From Doryteuthis pealeii (lineage: Eukaryota > Mollusca > Cephalopoda > Myopsida > Loliginidae), in the NCBI GenBank assembly GCA_023376005.1, contig CM042151.1, positions 79,766,917 through 79,830,916 of the forward strand: DNA of 64,000 nucleotides, read 5' to 3'. Numbering within the stretch: the stretch's first letter is position 1; every line of letters starts with the position of its first letter. A program made the position numbers and the translations under genes. The notes below the pieces were generated by a model. That model was not told the origin of the DNA. It did not search any database and saw nothing but the letters and a program-made list of their open reading frames with translations. Of the stretch, positions 20,301-31,029 are shown piece after piece.

Positions 20301-20840
20301 TATAATCAGAATAGGAAAAAATAAAACACCCTAAAAATGTTATTTGAAAATTCAAAAGTTATTTTCTCAAAACTAAAAATATAATTTTTTTTCATAGAAA
20401 GAATAGTGAATTTTAAATGTCTAAAAGGTGCTATGATGCAGTCAATATTTTCACTATAAATCAAGCTTCATTTGATCTATCTAAAAATTTAAGTTTGAAA
20501 CTGCAATATTTTGTATAACATATTTGCCAAGATTTTTATATATTTAAAAATTATTTCTAATGATTGTTCTTTTTCATCTATAATAGATTAGAGCTTCCTT
20601 AATTACAAATGAGTTATTCTCCTTTTTATTTCAAAATACCAGGTTTTTCACTCTGGGGACATCATAAACTGTTTCAGTACACATGGTCCTGTGGTTTTTA
20701 CTTACATTTTTTGCTATCCAGTGTAACCATCCCATGGAAATTGCTTACTTATTTGCTTCCATATTTTTTGTGTGAAAGCTGTGTGAGGGCATCATTAACC
20801 TTCATAATAAGAGTTGTGAAGGCTTTGTTCATTAACATTT
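20301..20840 (+). repeat. Inner part of left arm of inverted repeat around ZNF2
   Basis: Diverged inverted match to 26434-27060: AATTTTAAATGTCT, ATCTATCTAAAAAT and AATGATTGTTCTTTTTCAT occur in the same order. A 77-codon open frame at 20609-20842 has a counterpart in the inverted copy (FYFK..P.F..W....LF.Y), so the similarity extends over it. No known domain was recognised and coding is unproven. Confidence 0.55.
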
Positions 20841-21184
20841 GAACCAGTTTAGGTTGATCTCCAACAGCCATACTCCGGCTATTTCTCTATCTTGTTGGCC
20901 AATTGTTCTTCTAATGGTTCATATCTAGTGAGATATTTTGAGGGGAAAGCATATATTGTTGTTTCTTGTGTCCATGTTCAGCATACTGGATTGTGAAGCA
21001 TTTATTGAGGAGGACTCTTGGGGAGATGTATCAGTTAGAGGAGAGTTCTCTTTTGGTGTTGGTGGGCATTTTAAGACTGGGTTGGGTGATATAGTACATT
21101 GTATCTTGTTTGTAGGTGAAGGTTTGACAAACTTCAGGCATAAGGAGAGGGCTGCTGATTGGGCAAAGAGTTGTGCATTCACAT
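20841..21184. other. 3' flank of the ZNF2 array
   Basis: Region between the inverted-repeat arm and the last decayed finger. Open frames of about 85 codons occur on both strands, without recognisable motif. Nothing further is supported. Confidence 0.4.
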
Positions 21185-21332
21185 GTGTCTTTTAAAAGAG
21201 GAATTGTCTGAAAATGCTGATCTACACATTGGGCAAGTATATGTTTTATCACCTGTGTGCATTTATATATGGCACCTTAGATGGGGTAGTTAAAAAAAAC
21301 TCTGATCCAGACATTTGACAAATAAATGGTTT
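21185..21332 (-). pseudogene. Decayed zinc fingers downstream of ZNF2
   Basis: Just after the ZNF2 stop, finger sequence continues on the minus strand. The linker HTGEKP reads HTG-stop-KP, because TAG replaces the Glu codon at 21331-21333. It is followed by FICQM and, after a frame break, a recognisable CPMCRSAFSDNSSFKRH finger near 21190-21240. The true array was therefore once longer. Confidence 0.75.
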
Positions 21333-23117
21333 CTAACCTGTGTGTATTCTCATGTGCCTTTTTAAATGTGAATTCTGAGAAAAAGCTGATTCACACATTG
21401 AGCAATAATATGGCTTTTCACCTGTGTGTGTCCGCATGTGAACTTTTAAGTTGGAATTCTCAGAAAATGCTGATCCACACACTTGACAAGTAAATGGTTT
21501 CTCCCGTGTGTGTATTGGCATGTGGACTTTTAAGCTGGATTTCTGAGAAAATCCCGATCCACACACCTTACAAGTAAATGGTTTCTCCCCTCTGTGTGTT
21601 TTTATGTGGACTTTTAAGCTGGATTTCTGAGAAAATGCTGATCCACACACTTTACAAGTAAATGGTTTCTCCCCTGTGTGTGTTCGCATGTGGACTTTTA
21701 ACATGGAATTCGTTGACCATCCTGATCCACACACTTTACAAGTAAATGGTTTCTCCCCTGTGTGTATTGGCATGTGGACTTTTAAGCTGGAGTTCGTTGA
21801 AAATCCTGATCCACACACCTTACAAATAAATGGTTTCTCCCCTGTGTGTGTTTTTATGTGGTCTTTTAAAGTGGATTTCAGAGAAAATGCTGATCCACAC
21901 ACTTTACAAGTAAATGGTTTCTCCCCTGTGTGTGTTCGCATGTGAACTTTTAAGTTGGAATTCTTTGAAAATGCTGATCCACACACTTTACAAGTAAATG
22001 GTTTCTCCCCTGTGTGTGTTCGCATGTGGACTTTTAACATGGAATTCGTTGACCATCCTGATCCACACACTTTACAAGTAAATGGTTTCTCCCCTGTGTG
22101 TATTGGCATGTGGACTTTTAAGCTGGAGTTCGTTGAAAATGCTGATCCACACACTTGACAAATAAATGGCTTCTCCCCTGTGTGTATTCGCATGTGGACT
22201 TTCAAGTTGGAATTATAAGAAAATGCTAATCCACACACTTTACAAGTAAATGGTTTCTTCCCTGTGTGTATTGGCATGTGGACTTTTAAGTTGGAGTTCG
22301 TTGAAAATCCTGATCCACACACCTTACAAGTAAATGGTTTCTCCTCTCTGTGTGTTTTTATGTGGACTTTTAAGTTGGCATTCTGAGAAAATGCTGATCC
22401 ACACACTTTACAAATAAATGGTTTCTCCCCTGTGTGTGTTCGCATGTGGATTTTTAAGTTGCAATTCATAGAAAATGCTGATCCACAGACTTGACAGGTA
22501 AATGGTTTCTCCCCTGTGTGTGTTCGCATGTGGACTTTTAAGCTGGAGTTCGTTGGATATCCTGATCCACACACCTTACAAGTAAATGGTTTCTCCCCTC
22601 TGTGTGTATTTATGTGGACTTTTAAGCTGGAATTCTGAGAAAATGCTGATCCACACACTTTACAAATGAATGGTTTCTCCCCTGTGTGTGTTCGCATGTG
22701 GATTTTTAAGTTGCCACTCTTAGAAAATGATGATCCACAGACTTGACAGGTAAACGGTTTCTCCCCTGTGTGTTTTCGCATGTGGACTTTTAAGTCGGAG
22801 TTTGTTGAAAATCCTGATCCACACACCTTACAAGTAAATGGTTTCTCCCCTCTGTGTGTTTTTATGTGGACTTTTAAGCTGGAATTCTGAGAAAATGCTG
22901 ATCCACACACTTTACAAATGAATGGTTTCTCCCCTGTGTGTGTTCGCATGTGGATTTTTAAGTTGCAACTCTTAGAAAATGCTGATTCACAGACTCGACA
23001 GGTAAATGGTTTCTCCCCTGTGTGTTTTCGCATGTGGACTTTTAAACTGGAATTCTTTGAGAATCCTGATCTACACACTTGGCAAGAACATGGTTTCTCC
23101 CCTGTGTGTATTCTCAT
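21333..23117 (-). CDS. Poly-C2H2 zinc-finger ORF, 21 fingers (ZNF2), possibly a pseudogene
   Basis: A 594-codon open frame made entirely of C2H2 fingers; 21 match C-x2-C-x3-(F/Y/W)-x5-L-x2-H-x3-H. Linkers are mostly TGEKP with variants RGEKP, REEKP, TGKKP and TREKP. A three-finger block (QNSSLKVHIKTH / TNS-LKVHM / LKIHMRTH) repeats at fingers 3-5, 6-8 and 9-11, and a GWSTNSMLKVH finger occurs twice (13, 17). The first Met lies inside a finger (RHMRIHTGEKP), preceded by an in-frame TAA in the previous, damaged finger, and the 3' end stops at a mutated linker. There is no separate N-terminal domain. It may be an array kept open by unequal crossing-over, a relic, or a terminal exon. If expressed it would be a nuclear DNA-binding protein. 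Confidence 0.6.
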   Translation of the reverse strand: MRIHTGEKPCSCQVCRSGFSKNSSLKVHMRKHTGEKPFTCRVCESAFSKSCNLKIHMRTHTGEKPFICKVCGSAFSQNSSLKVHIKTHRGEKPFTCKVCGSGFSTNSDLKVHMRKHTGEKPFTCQVCGSSFSKSGNLKIHMRTHTGEKPFICKVCGSAFSQNSSLKVHINTHRGEKPFTCKVCGSGYPTNSSLKVHMRTHTGEKPFTCQVCGSAFSMNCNLKIHMRTHTGEKPFICKVCGSAFSQNANLKVHIKTHREEKPFTCKVCGSGFSTNSNLKVHMPIHTGKKPFTCKVCGLAFSYNSNLKVHMRIHTGEKPFICQVCGSAFSTNSSLKVHMPIHTGEKPFTCKVCGSGWSTNSMLKVHMRTHTGEKPFTCKVCGSAFSKNSNLKVHMRTHTGEKPFTCKVCGSAFSLKSTLKDHIKTHTGEKPFICKVCGSGFSTNSSLKVHMPIHTGEKPFTCKVCGSGWSTNSMLKVHMRTHTGEKPFTCKVCGSAFSQKSSLKVHIKTHRGEKPFTCKVCGSGFSQKSSLKVHMPIHTREKPFTCQVCGSAFSENSNLKVHMRTHTGEKPYYCSMCESAFSQNSHLKRHMRIHTG

Positions 23118-23670
23118 GTGTCTTTTGAGACTGGATTTTTAAAAATATTCTTATTCACACTATTGACAAGAATATGCCTTCTCATCTGTTTGTGTTTGCA
23201 TGTTTAAAATAGATTTCTGAGAAAATGATGTTTCGCACCCTTTAAAAGAAAGTGTTTTATCTGTATATCTGTATTTTATTTGTATATTTCTCAATGGGAA
23301 TTGTATGAAAATACTGATCACTACAACTGAGGAGTTTATGGATTCTTTTCTGTGTGTATTCGTATGTCTCTTTAAGGGGAACTTCTCTGAAAATGTTGAC
23401 CCTCACACTTGACAAAAAAGGTGAGGGGGTTATCTTCAGTTTAAGTATTATCTTTGTAAGTATTTTCTAAATTTGAATTTTGACAAGAAAATGTTTTCTC
23501 CTGTGTATATTCACACGTTATCATTTAAAGTTGATCACATTGAAAAAGCTAATTCATGTGAAAAGGAAATTGTTTCTCTGTTGTGTGTATTCACATGTGT
23601 CTTTTAAAATGAGAATTTTGTTAAAAAGCTGATCCCTTGACAAAAAAATGATTTTTAACCGTGTAAGTTT
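23118..23670 (-). pseudogene. Decayed zinc fingers upstream of ZNF2
   Basis: Finger-like segments recur at about 28-codon spacing (minus-strand traces of HTGEK, CxxC and LKRHM) but are broken by stops and frameshifts, for example a TAA inside the finger next to 23117. Traces fade near 23670. This is the 5' part of the same array and shows where the ancestral protein continued. Confidence 0.7.
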
Positions 23671-24084
23671 TCATGTATATATATATATATTAATTCCAAA
23701 CATGTATTTTTACAACAGTTTTTCACTGAATTTTTTTTTCTTGAGAAGTAATTAATTTGTTTAAAAGAATTTTATTAAATAAAAAATTAAAATTAAAAAT
23801 TTAAGTACAAGTAAAATTTAAAAAAAAATAGTAAGTTAGTCAAGTAAAAAAAGATTTAGTACATTAGTCAAGTTTTAAAAAAAAATGTAACCTGTTGATA
23901 ATTTTGATGGAGAACCTAAAATCTTAATTGCTGACAATACAGCTCTGATGGGTTGGACAAGAATTAATTTATACAACCCCGTTGAAAATATATATTTCTT
24001 AGGGTATTATTTACAAGGGTCCCCATTTCGGGTCATTTACAGAGATAATATAGGTAGATGCAGGTGTCTATGCATATCGGATGG
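23671..24084. other. AT-rich intergenic
   Basis: Upstream of the finger array. A short (TA)n run lies at about 23677-23690. No promoter, exon with a plausible N-terminal domain, or recognised repeat was found that could serve ZNF2. Confidence 0.4.
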
Positions 24085-24150
24085 TTATGTTTGTTGGTTG
24101 TTTTATGGCATATCAACCTTTTTCATCGCATTAAAGCTGAATCATATTAT
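24085..24150 (-). mobile_element. Retroposon 3' tail relic
   Basis: It reads GTTGGTTGTTTTATGGCATATCAACC and then ATCGCATTAAAGC, which is the reverse complement of the SINE-A/LINE tail. Only the terminal ~60 bases survive. Confidence 0.6.
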
Positions 24151-24367
24151 TTTGATAAATAAAATACTCTGGTTGCTTACAGTACCTGCTATTGTTTAAG
24201 TAGTCACCCAATTAAGTATCATTGATGCCTAACTTTGGTGATTTAGTTGGGAACGGTGTTTTCAATCTAATATGAGCATAAGTGTATGGGAGGAGTACAC
24301 AGAAAAGTAAGGATTAAGAAATAAAGCGAAATAAACAAGTTGGGAAGGACTTAAATGAATGAGACAG

Positions 24368-24403
<36 letters not shown>

Positions 24404-24529
24404 GAGAGATGAGGGTGAATATGAAAGAGAACTTTCCAAGTCTCAAATTATTTGATACGGGGATTTCCATGGGTAAAATTGAGATAATTCTATTCATAAT
24501 TATCATAGTTTGTTTTTTTTTTTTCAATG
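24151..24529. repeat. Intergenic with (GA)n
   Basis: A GA dinucleotide run at 24368-24399. The block at about 24200-24265 (AGTAGTCACCCAATTAAG, then TAACTTTGGTGATTTAG) resembles 61940-62040. No gene. Confidence 0.5.
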
Positions 24530-25020
24530 ACCTTTTTGTTTTATTTATTCAGCAGTAGTTTGTTGTGTGTGTGTGTTATATTATATGTGTGTCTGTTCAA
24601 CAATGTCTTATTATCATTCCAGGTTCGGCCTACCCTTTTTTGTTTATTATTAAGCAGTAGTTTGTTTAATTGTGTATGAGTGTTTGTGTATATGTGTCTG
24701 TTCAACAATGTCTTATTATCATTCCAGGTTCGGCCTACCCTTTTTGTTTATTATTAAGCAGTAGTTTGTTTAATTGTGTGTGTGTTTGTGTATATGTGTG
24801 TGTGTGTGTGTTCAACAATGTCTTATTATCATTCCAGGTCTCCATATATCTACCCTTTTTTGTTTTATTATTAAGCAGTAGTTTGTTTAATTGTGTGTGT
24901 GTTTGTGTATATGTGTGTGTGTGTGTTCAACAATGTCTTATTATCATTCCAGGTTCGGCCTACCCTTTTTTGTTTTATTATTAAGCAGTAGTTTGTTTAA
25001 TTGTGTGTGTGTGTGTGCTT
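24530..25020 (+). repeat. Tandem repeat of ~105-115 bp, four-plus units
   Basis: Units contain a GT microsatellite, then CAACAATGTCTTATTATC, TTCCAGG(T)TCGGCCTACCC and TATTAAGCAGTAGTTTG. The CAATGTC marker recurs at 24601, 24706, 24816 and 24931; spacing grows with GT-tract length. Cys/Val-rich open frames here are artefacts. Confidence 0.92.
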
Positions 25021-25239
25021 TCTAGGCCAGTCTGATTCTTTTTTTTTATTAATTTTATTACTTTCACCTATTAGCTTCTGTTGGCCCGTAAGAGTTTTTG
25101 CACACATGTGTGTTGTTCTTAAGACCCAGCTGATTTTTAAAGATATATGTTTCAGTGTCAATATCAGATTTCATAAGTGTGTTACATTGTACAAGAAATT
25201 ATATCAGTTTTAAGATAAATGGGAGAGAAGGAAAATGGT
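25021..25239. other. Spacer after the tandem repeat
   Basis: Nothing recognised. Confidence 0.4.
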
Positions 25240-25515
25240 TGGGTAGTTGGAGAGCTCCCTCAGATCAATTGGATGTTAACATCAAGCCTTATCACCGCCA
25301 GGATTCTCACAATCCTATTGCTCTTATGACAATCACCCAATCATTTTTATCATTTATGTGCTTGAAGGCAGTGGCTGAGGGTCTAAATTCCCTGAGTATG
25401 ATGTTAAATTGCATCTAGTGGTGAAGATCCAATTCTGGAGCTCTGATGAGTGTGAAGTACACCATCATTGCCAATACCTCCAGGTTCACTCTAACTCGGA
25501 GTGATAGTACATAAA
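25240..25515 (+). mobile_element. SINE-A 3'-half fragment, old
   Basis: Diverged central and 3' SINE-A blocks: GAGAGCTCCCTCAGATCAAT, CCTATTGCTCTTATG, GGTTCACTCTAACTCGGAG. Lacks the tail and the 5' third. No TSD seen. Confidence 0.65.
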
Positions 25516-25858
25516 GAATAATCATACTAAATTCCAATTACCATCGAATTGGTAAGACAAGGCAACAATAACTGTAACTCAATACAGATCTAACCTTGTT
25601 GCAACTCTACTGCAGAATGCCAGAGTATTTATGAAGCCTGATAACATCATAGAAACCAAGCAGCCGATCAGGACTCAAGGAATGAAATCACCCAAATACA
25701 TGAATGGACTATTCTTGAATTCCTTAAGTACCAGCTGTCTTGGACACTAGTTCAGTTGTGCTTAGCCATTTGCTGTTGTCCAAACCAACAGTATACTGAC
25801 TGACTGACCTCAATAAATATGAAGTAGTTTACTGTTGTACCATTTTTAAAAAAAATTG
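25516..25858. other. Intergenic
   Basis: No gene or recognised repeat. The segment around 25640-25800 looks like ordinary unique sequence. Confidence 0.4.
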
Positions 25859-25862
25859 GTAG

Positions 25863-26282
25863 TGTAAGAAAGGTTCAATGTTATATATACTTGATATACA
25901 AGACTCCGACAAAGGTTAACAGACAAAACATTTAATATAGTACAGCACATGGATATGACGAGATACAAAGTACATAGGTAAAACAAAGTTACATGTAGAA
26001 CAATAAACACACATTCATGAATGGTACAAGATATACAAAAGGTACAGACATGAGACTAGGGATAGTCCATGCTGTGAAGAACTTACAGTAATGTAAGTGG
26101 GGCCAAAAGCCCCAACGAGAAGGGATAGACTGTGTCTAGCCCATGTGTCTCATGGTTACTGGAACAGGAAAAGAGAGCGAAAGGGTTTGAACCCGGCGCT
26201 TAAATACTATAGCCCCCTAGCGGGCACCAGCAAACTAAATCGGGCAGACAACTCCACCAGGCAAATACGAAACTAACGCTAC
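25863..26282 (-). mobile_element. Solo LTR, family L1, copy 2
   Basis: A 420-bp element from TGTAAGAAAGG to CGCTACA with a 4-bp TSD GTAG at 25859-25862 and 26283-26286. It is homologous to the copy at 8019-8405, which has the same termini and a different TSD, so they are independent insertions. On the minus strand CTATAGTATTTAAGCGCC is the TATA-region counterpart. No gag-pol remnant adjoins, consistent with LTR-LTR recombination. Confidence 0.82.
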
Positions 26283-26433
26283 AGTAGGGATGATTCCTGT
26301 TGACAGTATTCTGGGATTAGAAATTTACTGACTGCTGCATGCATAACATTTTCTTTACTGGAGAGTTAATATGTTTCTGCTCCATTAACTTTTTCACTCG
26401 GGCTCGTTAGTAATATGTGTAAACATTTTTTCT

Positions 26434-27455
26434 CTAAAACATGGTTCTCCACATTATTCTGTAAGTTTCACATGGTTTTAACTTTTTCAACCAAAAAATT
26501 GATGACAGACCTTTGTTCAAGCTTGGAGCACCCTGTTTGATTTGCCACCATTTTGAATAGCTTAAAAACCAATATTTTTGTAATATTAAAATAATTTTTG
26601 ATATAAACCAATTCCCAACAATGCAGAGTTTAAATTTATGTAAAAAACCCTGAAAAAAAAAAAAACTATAAGAAAAATAATAAAACAAGTACATGCATAG
26701 TGAAACAATTGTTGCTGTCTCCAGAAAAAAAAATCCGGGTTTTTGAAGTAAAAAAGGGAAAAAACAATATTTTCGTTAATCATTTTAATCTATTGTAAAT
26801 GAAAAAGAACAATCATTAGTAATAATTTTTAGATATATAAAGATATCAGAAACTATGTAGCACAAAATTGCACATTTTGAATGATACATTTTTAGATAGA
26901 TTAAATAAATCTTAATACATCACAAAATTATGCTGAACAACATGCAACTTTCCAGACATTTAAAATTTATTACTAAATCTTTAAGTGAATAAAAATAGAT
27001 AAAGTGAATCAGAGAAAAGGATTTTTTTTGATTGAAAGAAAAATATTGTTTCAAAACTATGCTACAAATAATGTGGTCTTCTGAATTACATAAGTAGTTT
27101 ATTTTTAATACATTTAAAACAATTTGTTTTGGTCAATTTTGATCGAATTCGGCCATTTTGGCTCTTTTTAAATGGTATAAAGGGCTTGTTTACAAATTTA
27201 ATGTAACATTCGCGATTGAAAAAAAATTTACCAAAAATCAGGTAATTATCCGATTTTAATGAAATTTTCAGTATTGATTTATGAATTAATAAATTCTATA
27301 ATGCATCAGTTATTTTATTTCAAAACTTTAATTAAATATTTTTGTTATGAAAAATTAATATATAAAATTCATTTAAAATAAAAAATATTCTGATGTTAAG
27401 TTTAGAATGTTATATTTTTAGATTCTAGAAATAGATATCTATTTAATGCAAACCT
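26434..27455 (-). repeat. Right arm of inverted repeat around ZNF2
   Basis: Matches the left arm (18895-19250 plus 20340-20840) in inverted orientation and in the same order. 27090-27455 is highly similar (ATAATGCATCAGTTATTTTA, AAATAGATATCTATTTAATG). 26434-27060 is more diverged. The left arm is interrupted by extra sequence including the family-T element at 19491-20300. The right arm ends directly against another family-T element. Confidence 0.65.
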
Positions 27456-27458
27456 TTA

Positions 27459-29523
27459 GGTACCACCAATTTGACCCTCAACACAATGAAACTTGCAGAA
27501 AAATTAATATTATCTTGAAAAAAAATTTTTCATTTGAAAGAAAAAACATTAAACAACCTCCTGATGATTTAAAAAAAAATTTTTCAGCTTACGGAAATAA
27601 TGAAAATTATGATTGAAAAACAATGTTTTCATATTTGCACTGTTAAATCAATTGAAATTTAACGTAGTTAAAAACAAGTTACGGTAAGAGTTTTTTTTAT
27701 TAAATTCTATGAAAAATCAATTAATAGTCTGATTTCACAAAATTTTCATAAATGTTTACCTTTGGATGTAAATATATCTGAAATAGTTTTTTCCTGAAAT
27801 ATATTTGGGGAAATATTTTTTTTTTTAAGAGGTCTATCCCCCCCTATTTTATTCAATGAGATAAAAAAAAAAATGACCCGTCAGAAAACTTTGTTACTTT
27901 TTTTCTATAAAGATAAGAGCCTGAATAACTATATCAATGAAATTGTATAACATTCAACACAGTAGTTTTTTTTAGGAAAATTGATGAAATCGGAAATAAA
28001 AAGTCCAAAAAAATGTCATAATATTAGTATTTGAAAACTTTTTTTTGCTTTTGTAATTGGTATGTACTATATTCTATTAAATTGTCAAAAAAAAAAAAAA
28101 TTTTTTTAAGAAATTAATTTTTAAGAGATTTTCAATCTTTTGTGTGCTTAAATAATTTGATTTTTTTTTTAATGTTTAAAAATCTTTTCTTTTATGAACG
28201 AAAAACAATGTTTTCTTTTTTGCTCCGTTAAATCAATTGAAATTTAACGTTGCCAAAAACAAGTTATAAAAAAACAGCTTTATAAAAAATTCTATGAAGA
28301 ATCAATTTATGGTCCAATTTTCACGAAAAATTTCCATAACTTTACCTTAGGATGTAAATAGTTTTTTCCTAAAATATATCAGGAGAAATATATTTTTTAC
28401 GAGGTCTACTACCCCACTTGTTTTACTTTAGAAAATATGAAAAATAAACCGACAAAAAACGATTTTTACTATTTAAAATTTGAATATTTTTTCTAAGAGA
28501 AAAACTGATAAATTAATCATGTATACTTACTTTTTTATTCTAAAAAATTATTTTATTCAACTTTTTTGAACAAAGAAAAACAAACTTCGGTTGTTACTCA
28601 AAAGAGTCTCGTCTTGTCTCTTTGTAAAAGAAATATGTCAGTTTAGCTCTTCCGTATATTCTAAGAACCATACATTATTATTCAACAATAAAAATTACAA
28701 ATTCTTTTAAAAATATTAATCGAGCTCGGATCGGACCAACTTTTAGTTCACCTGAATTCTAAAAATCATATTTTTAAATATCCGTGAAAAATTCGATTTT
28801 TTTCCGCAGAAAAAAAAAAAATTAAATTTATTTCACACAGAAAATGAAAATATTTAATCACACAAAAGATTCAAAATCTCTTAAAAATTAATTTCTTAAA
28901 AAAAAATTTTCTTTTTGACAAGTTAATAGAATATAGTACATACCAATTACATAAGCAAAATTTTTTTGCACTTTTTATTTCCGATTTCATTAATTTTTCC
29001 TAAAAAAACTATAGCTCGGTACGTTATACAATTTCATTGGTATAGTTATTCAGACTCTTATCTTTATAGAAAAAAAAAAGTACAAATTTTTTTTTCCACG
29101 TCATTTTTTTTATCTCATAAAATAAAATAGGTGATAGACCCCGTAAAAAATATTTCCCCTAATATATATTTCATATGTATTTACATCCAATGGTAAACAT
29201 TTATGGAAACTTTCGTGAAAATCAGACCATTAATTGATTTTTCATAGAATTTTTAAAAAATCCTCTTATCGTAACTTGTTTTTAGCTACGTTAAATTTCA
29301 GTTGATTTAACAGTGCAAAAATGAAAACATTGTTTTTCAATCATAATTTTCATTATTTTCGTAAGCTGATAAAAATTTAAAAAAATCAGCAGGAGTTTGT
29401 TTAATGTTTTTTCTTTCGAATGGAAAATTTTTTTCAAGAAAATATTAATTTTTCTGCAAGTTTCATTGTGTTAAATATAGCGGGGGGGGGGGGTAAATTG
29501 CACAGGGTCAAACTGGTGGTACC
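27459..29523. mobile_element. Palindromic family-T composite, 2.07 kb, TA-flanked
   Basis: It starts TA-GGTACCACCAATTTGACC (27457) and ends GGTGGTACC-TA (29525). The left half (to about 28440) is forward family-T and the right half (about 28440-29523) is reverse family-T, so the whole is a large imperfect palindrome. Shared blocks include GAAATTTAACGTAG / CTACGTTAAATTTC and GATAAGAG / CTCTTATC. Each half resembles the single copy at 53.2 kb. No ORF encodes a transposase. Confidence 0.65.
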
Positions 29524-29526
29524 TAG

Positions 29527-29800
29527 TAATTAGTATCAAGGACCAACTCGGAAATATTTTACACCCCCAAAATAAGGGGTGGGGGAATCAAAATTAAGTG
29601 ACCTGAAAAAAAATGAGAAAGTTTTGAAATAAATTAAATAAGGCATTATAAAGATCATTCATTGATAAATAAACTGAAAATTTCATTAAAATCCGATAAT
29701 TCCCTGATATTTGGTAAATTATTTACGGTGGGGGGGTAAATTAATTTTGTCAAAAGTTTTAGGCCAATTTTGGCTTACCTAGCGTAACCATACAATTAAA
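29527..29800 (-). repeat. AT-rich repeat module M2, inverted copy
   Basis: Reverse order of the M2 blocks: AATTAAGTGACCTGAAAAAA, CATTATAAAGATCATTCATTG, CCTGATATTTGGTAAATT, TTTTGTCAAAA. Lies directly outside the palindromic family-T composite. Confidence 0.6.
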
Positions 29801-31029
29801 AGGAATTTCCTTTATTGTGGAATTCTGGACTATCATCATAATTTCAAAAAATACACTATGAAAAAAATATGTAATCTCCCTTTCATTTCACCCGCAAATA
29901 AAGTTTGAAAATATAATTTTAAAACATTAAAAATCTTCGCACATATTGTAAACAAAAGACGTATATATATTCATAAACTTACGTTTTTTTTTTAATGTTT
30001 TTGTTGATTCAGTTTGTTTTCTTAAAGGTAACACAACATTAAAGGGGGAAAAAAAAGCAATAAATGTGTAAATGAAATGAAATGGGTAGGATTAAATTTT
30101 CTTTCTAAAAAATATTTACATTTCTGCAATATTTTTCTTCAATTGAAGAATGAATGTCAAGGGAGATAATCAACAAAACAAGAAAAAAAGCTTTTAAAAA
30201 TAAAATATTGATAAGAAAATATTAACGGAAAATAAAATAAAATAGAATAAATTAAAATTTGAATAAAAAATAAAATGAAATACAATGGAATGAATATGAA
30301 TATATAAATGAATGAATATAGAATAAAATAAAATATAAAAGTAAGTAAATATAAAGTAAATTTAAATAGAATAGAAAATGATAATAAATAAAACAGAAAT
30401 AAGATAAAATAAATGAAATAAAAATGAAGGACATATAAATGATATCTTCTTATTATATTATAATGGAGATAATGTGTTTATTTGTCTGTAACCGAAACTA
30501 TGTCACTAATCAAGATCACTGTCCATTTAGTTATTATACATTTCATTCTCCATGAATCATTTTTATTAAAGCCTCATTAATTAATAAAATCGTTTATCAT
30601 TATTAATACTGCTGGTCATTTCTACAAACTAAAAACATGCAATTGTATTTATATATACAATAAATAGCGGTTTACTGTGTGAATGGCAAGCTTAATTTGC
30701 ATATTGATATTTAAAATTTGATTTTAATAAATATGCGCTTGATGTTGTTGATTTCTAATTATTTGATTTTATCTTAATGAATATGAGTAAAAATCTCGCA
30801 GATAAATCTTAAAAGAAAGCAATTAACAAAAAGAAATAACTGTAATTTTATTCTTTACTTCCTAATCTAACTAAATAGCTAAATTAGAAAAGTTTAGCAA
30901 GGAAAGACAGGGGTAATGGAAGGGGAAGCTTCAGCTGTTATATTTTTTTTATTATACCCCTCTTTGTTTCAAATCATTTTATCTGCATTCTTATTTAGTT
31001 TCTTTAGACTTTCTAATTTAATATAACAT
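29801..31029. other. AT-rich intergenic
   Basis: Very AT-rich (TAAAATAAAAT-type low-complexity at about 30180-30430). The 60-codon open frame there is low complexity. No gene or shared repeat block recognised. Confidence 0.5.

Noticed and set aside
20609..20842. 77-codon ORF with a similar counterpart at 26586-26783 as a conserved gene
   Set aside because: Both lie in the inverted-repeat arms and the similarity extends outside the frame at DNA level, so shared repeat origin explains it without coding.
21676..23142. Plus-strand ORFs antisense to ZNF2 (repeated NGFSPVC peptides)
   Set aside because: Same reason: these are shadows of the TGEKPF linker on the other strand.
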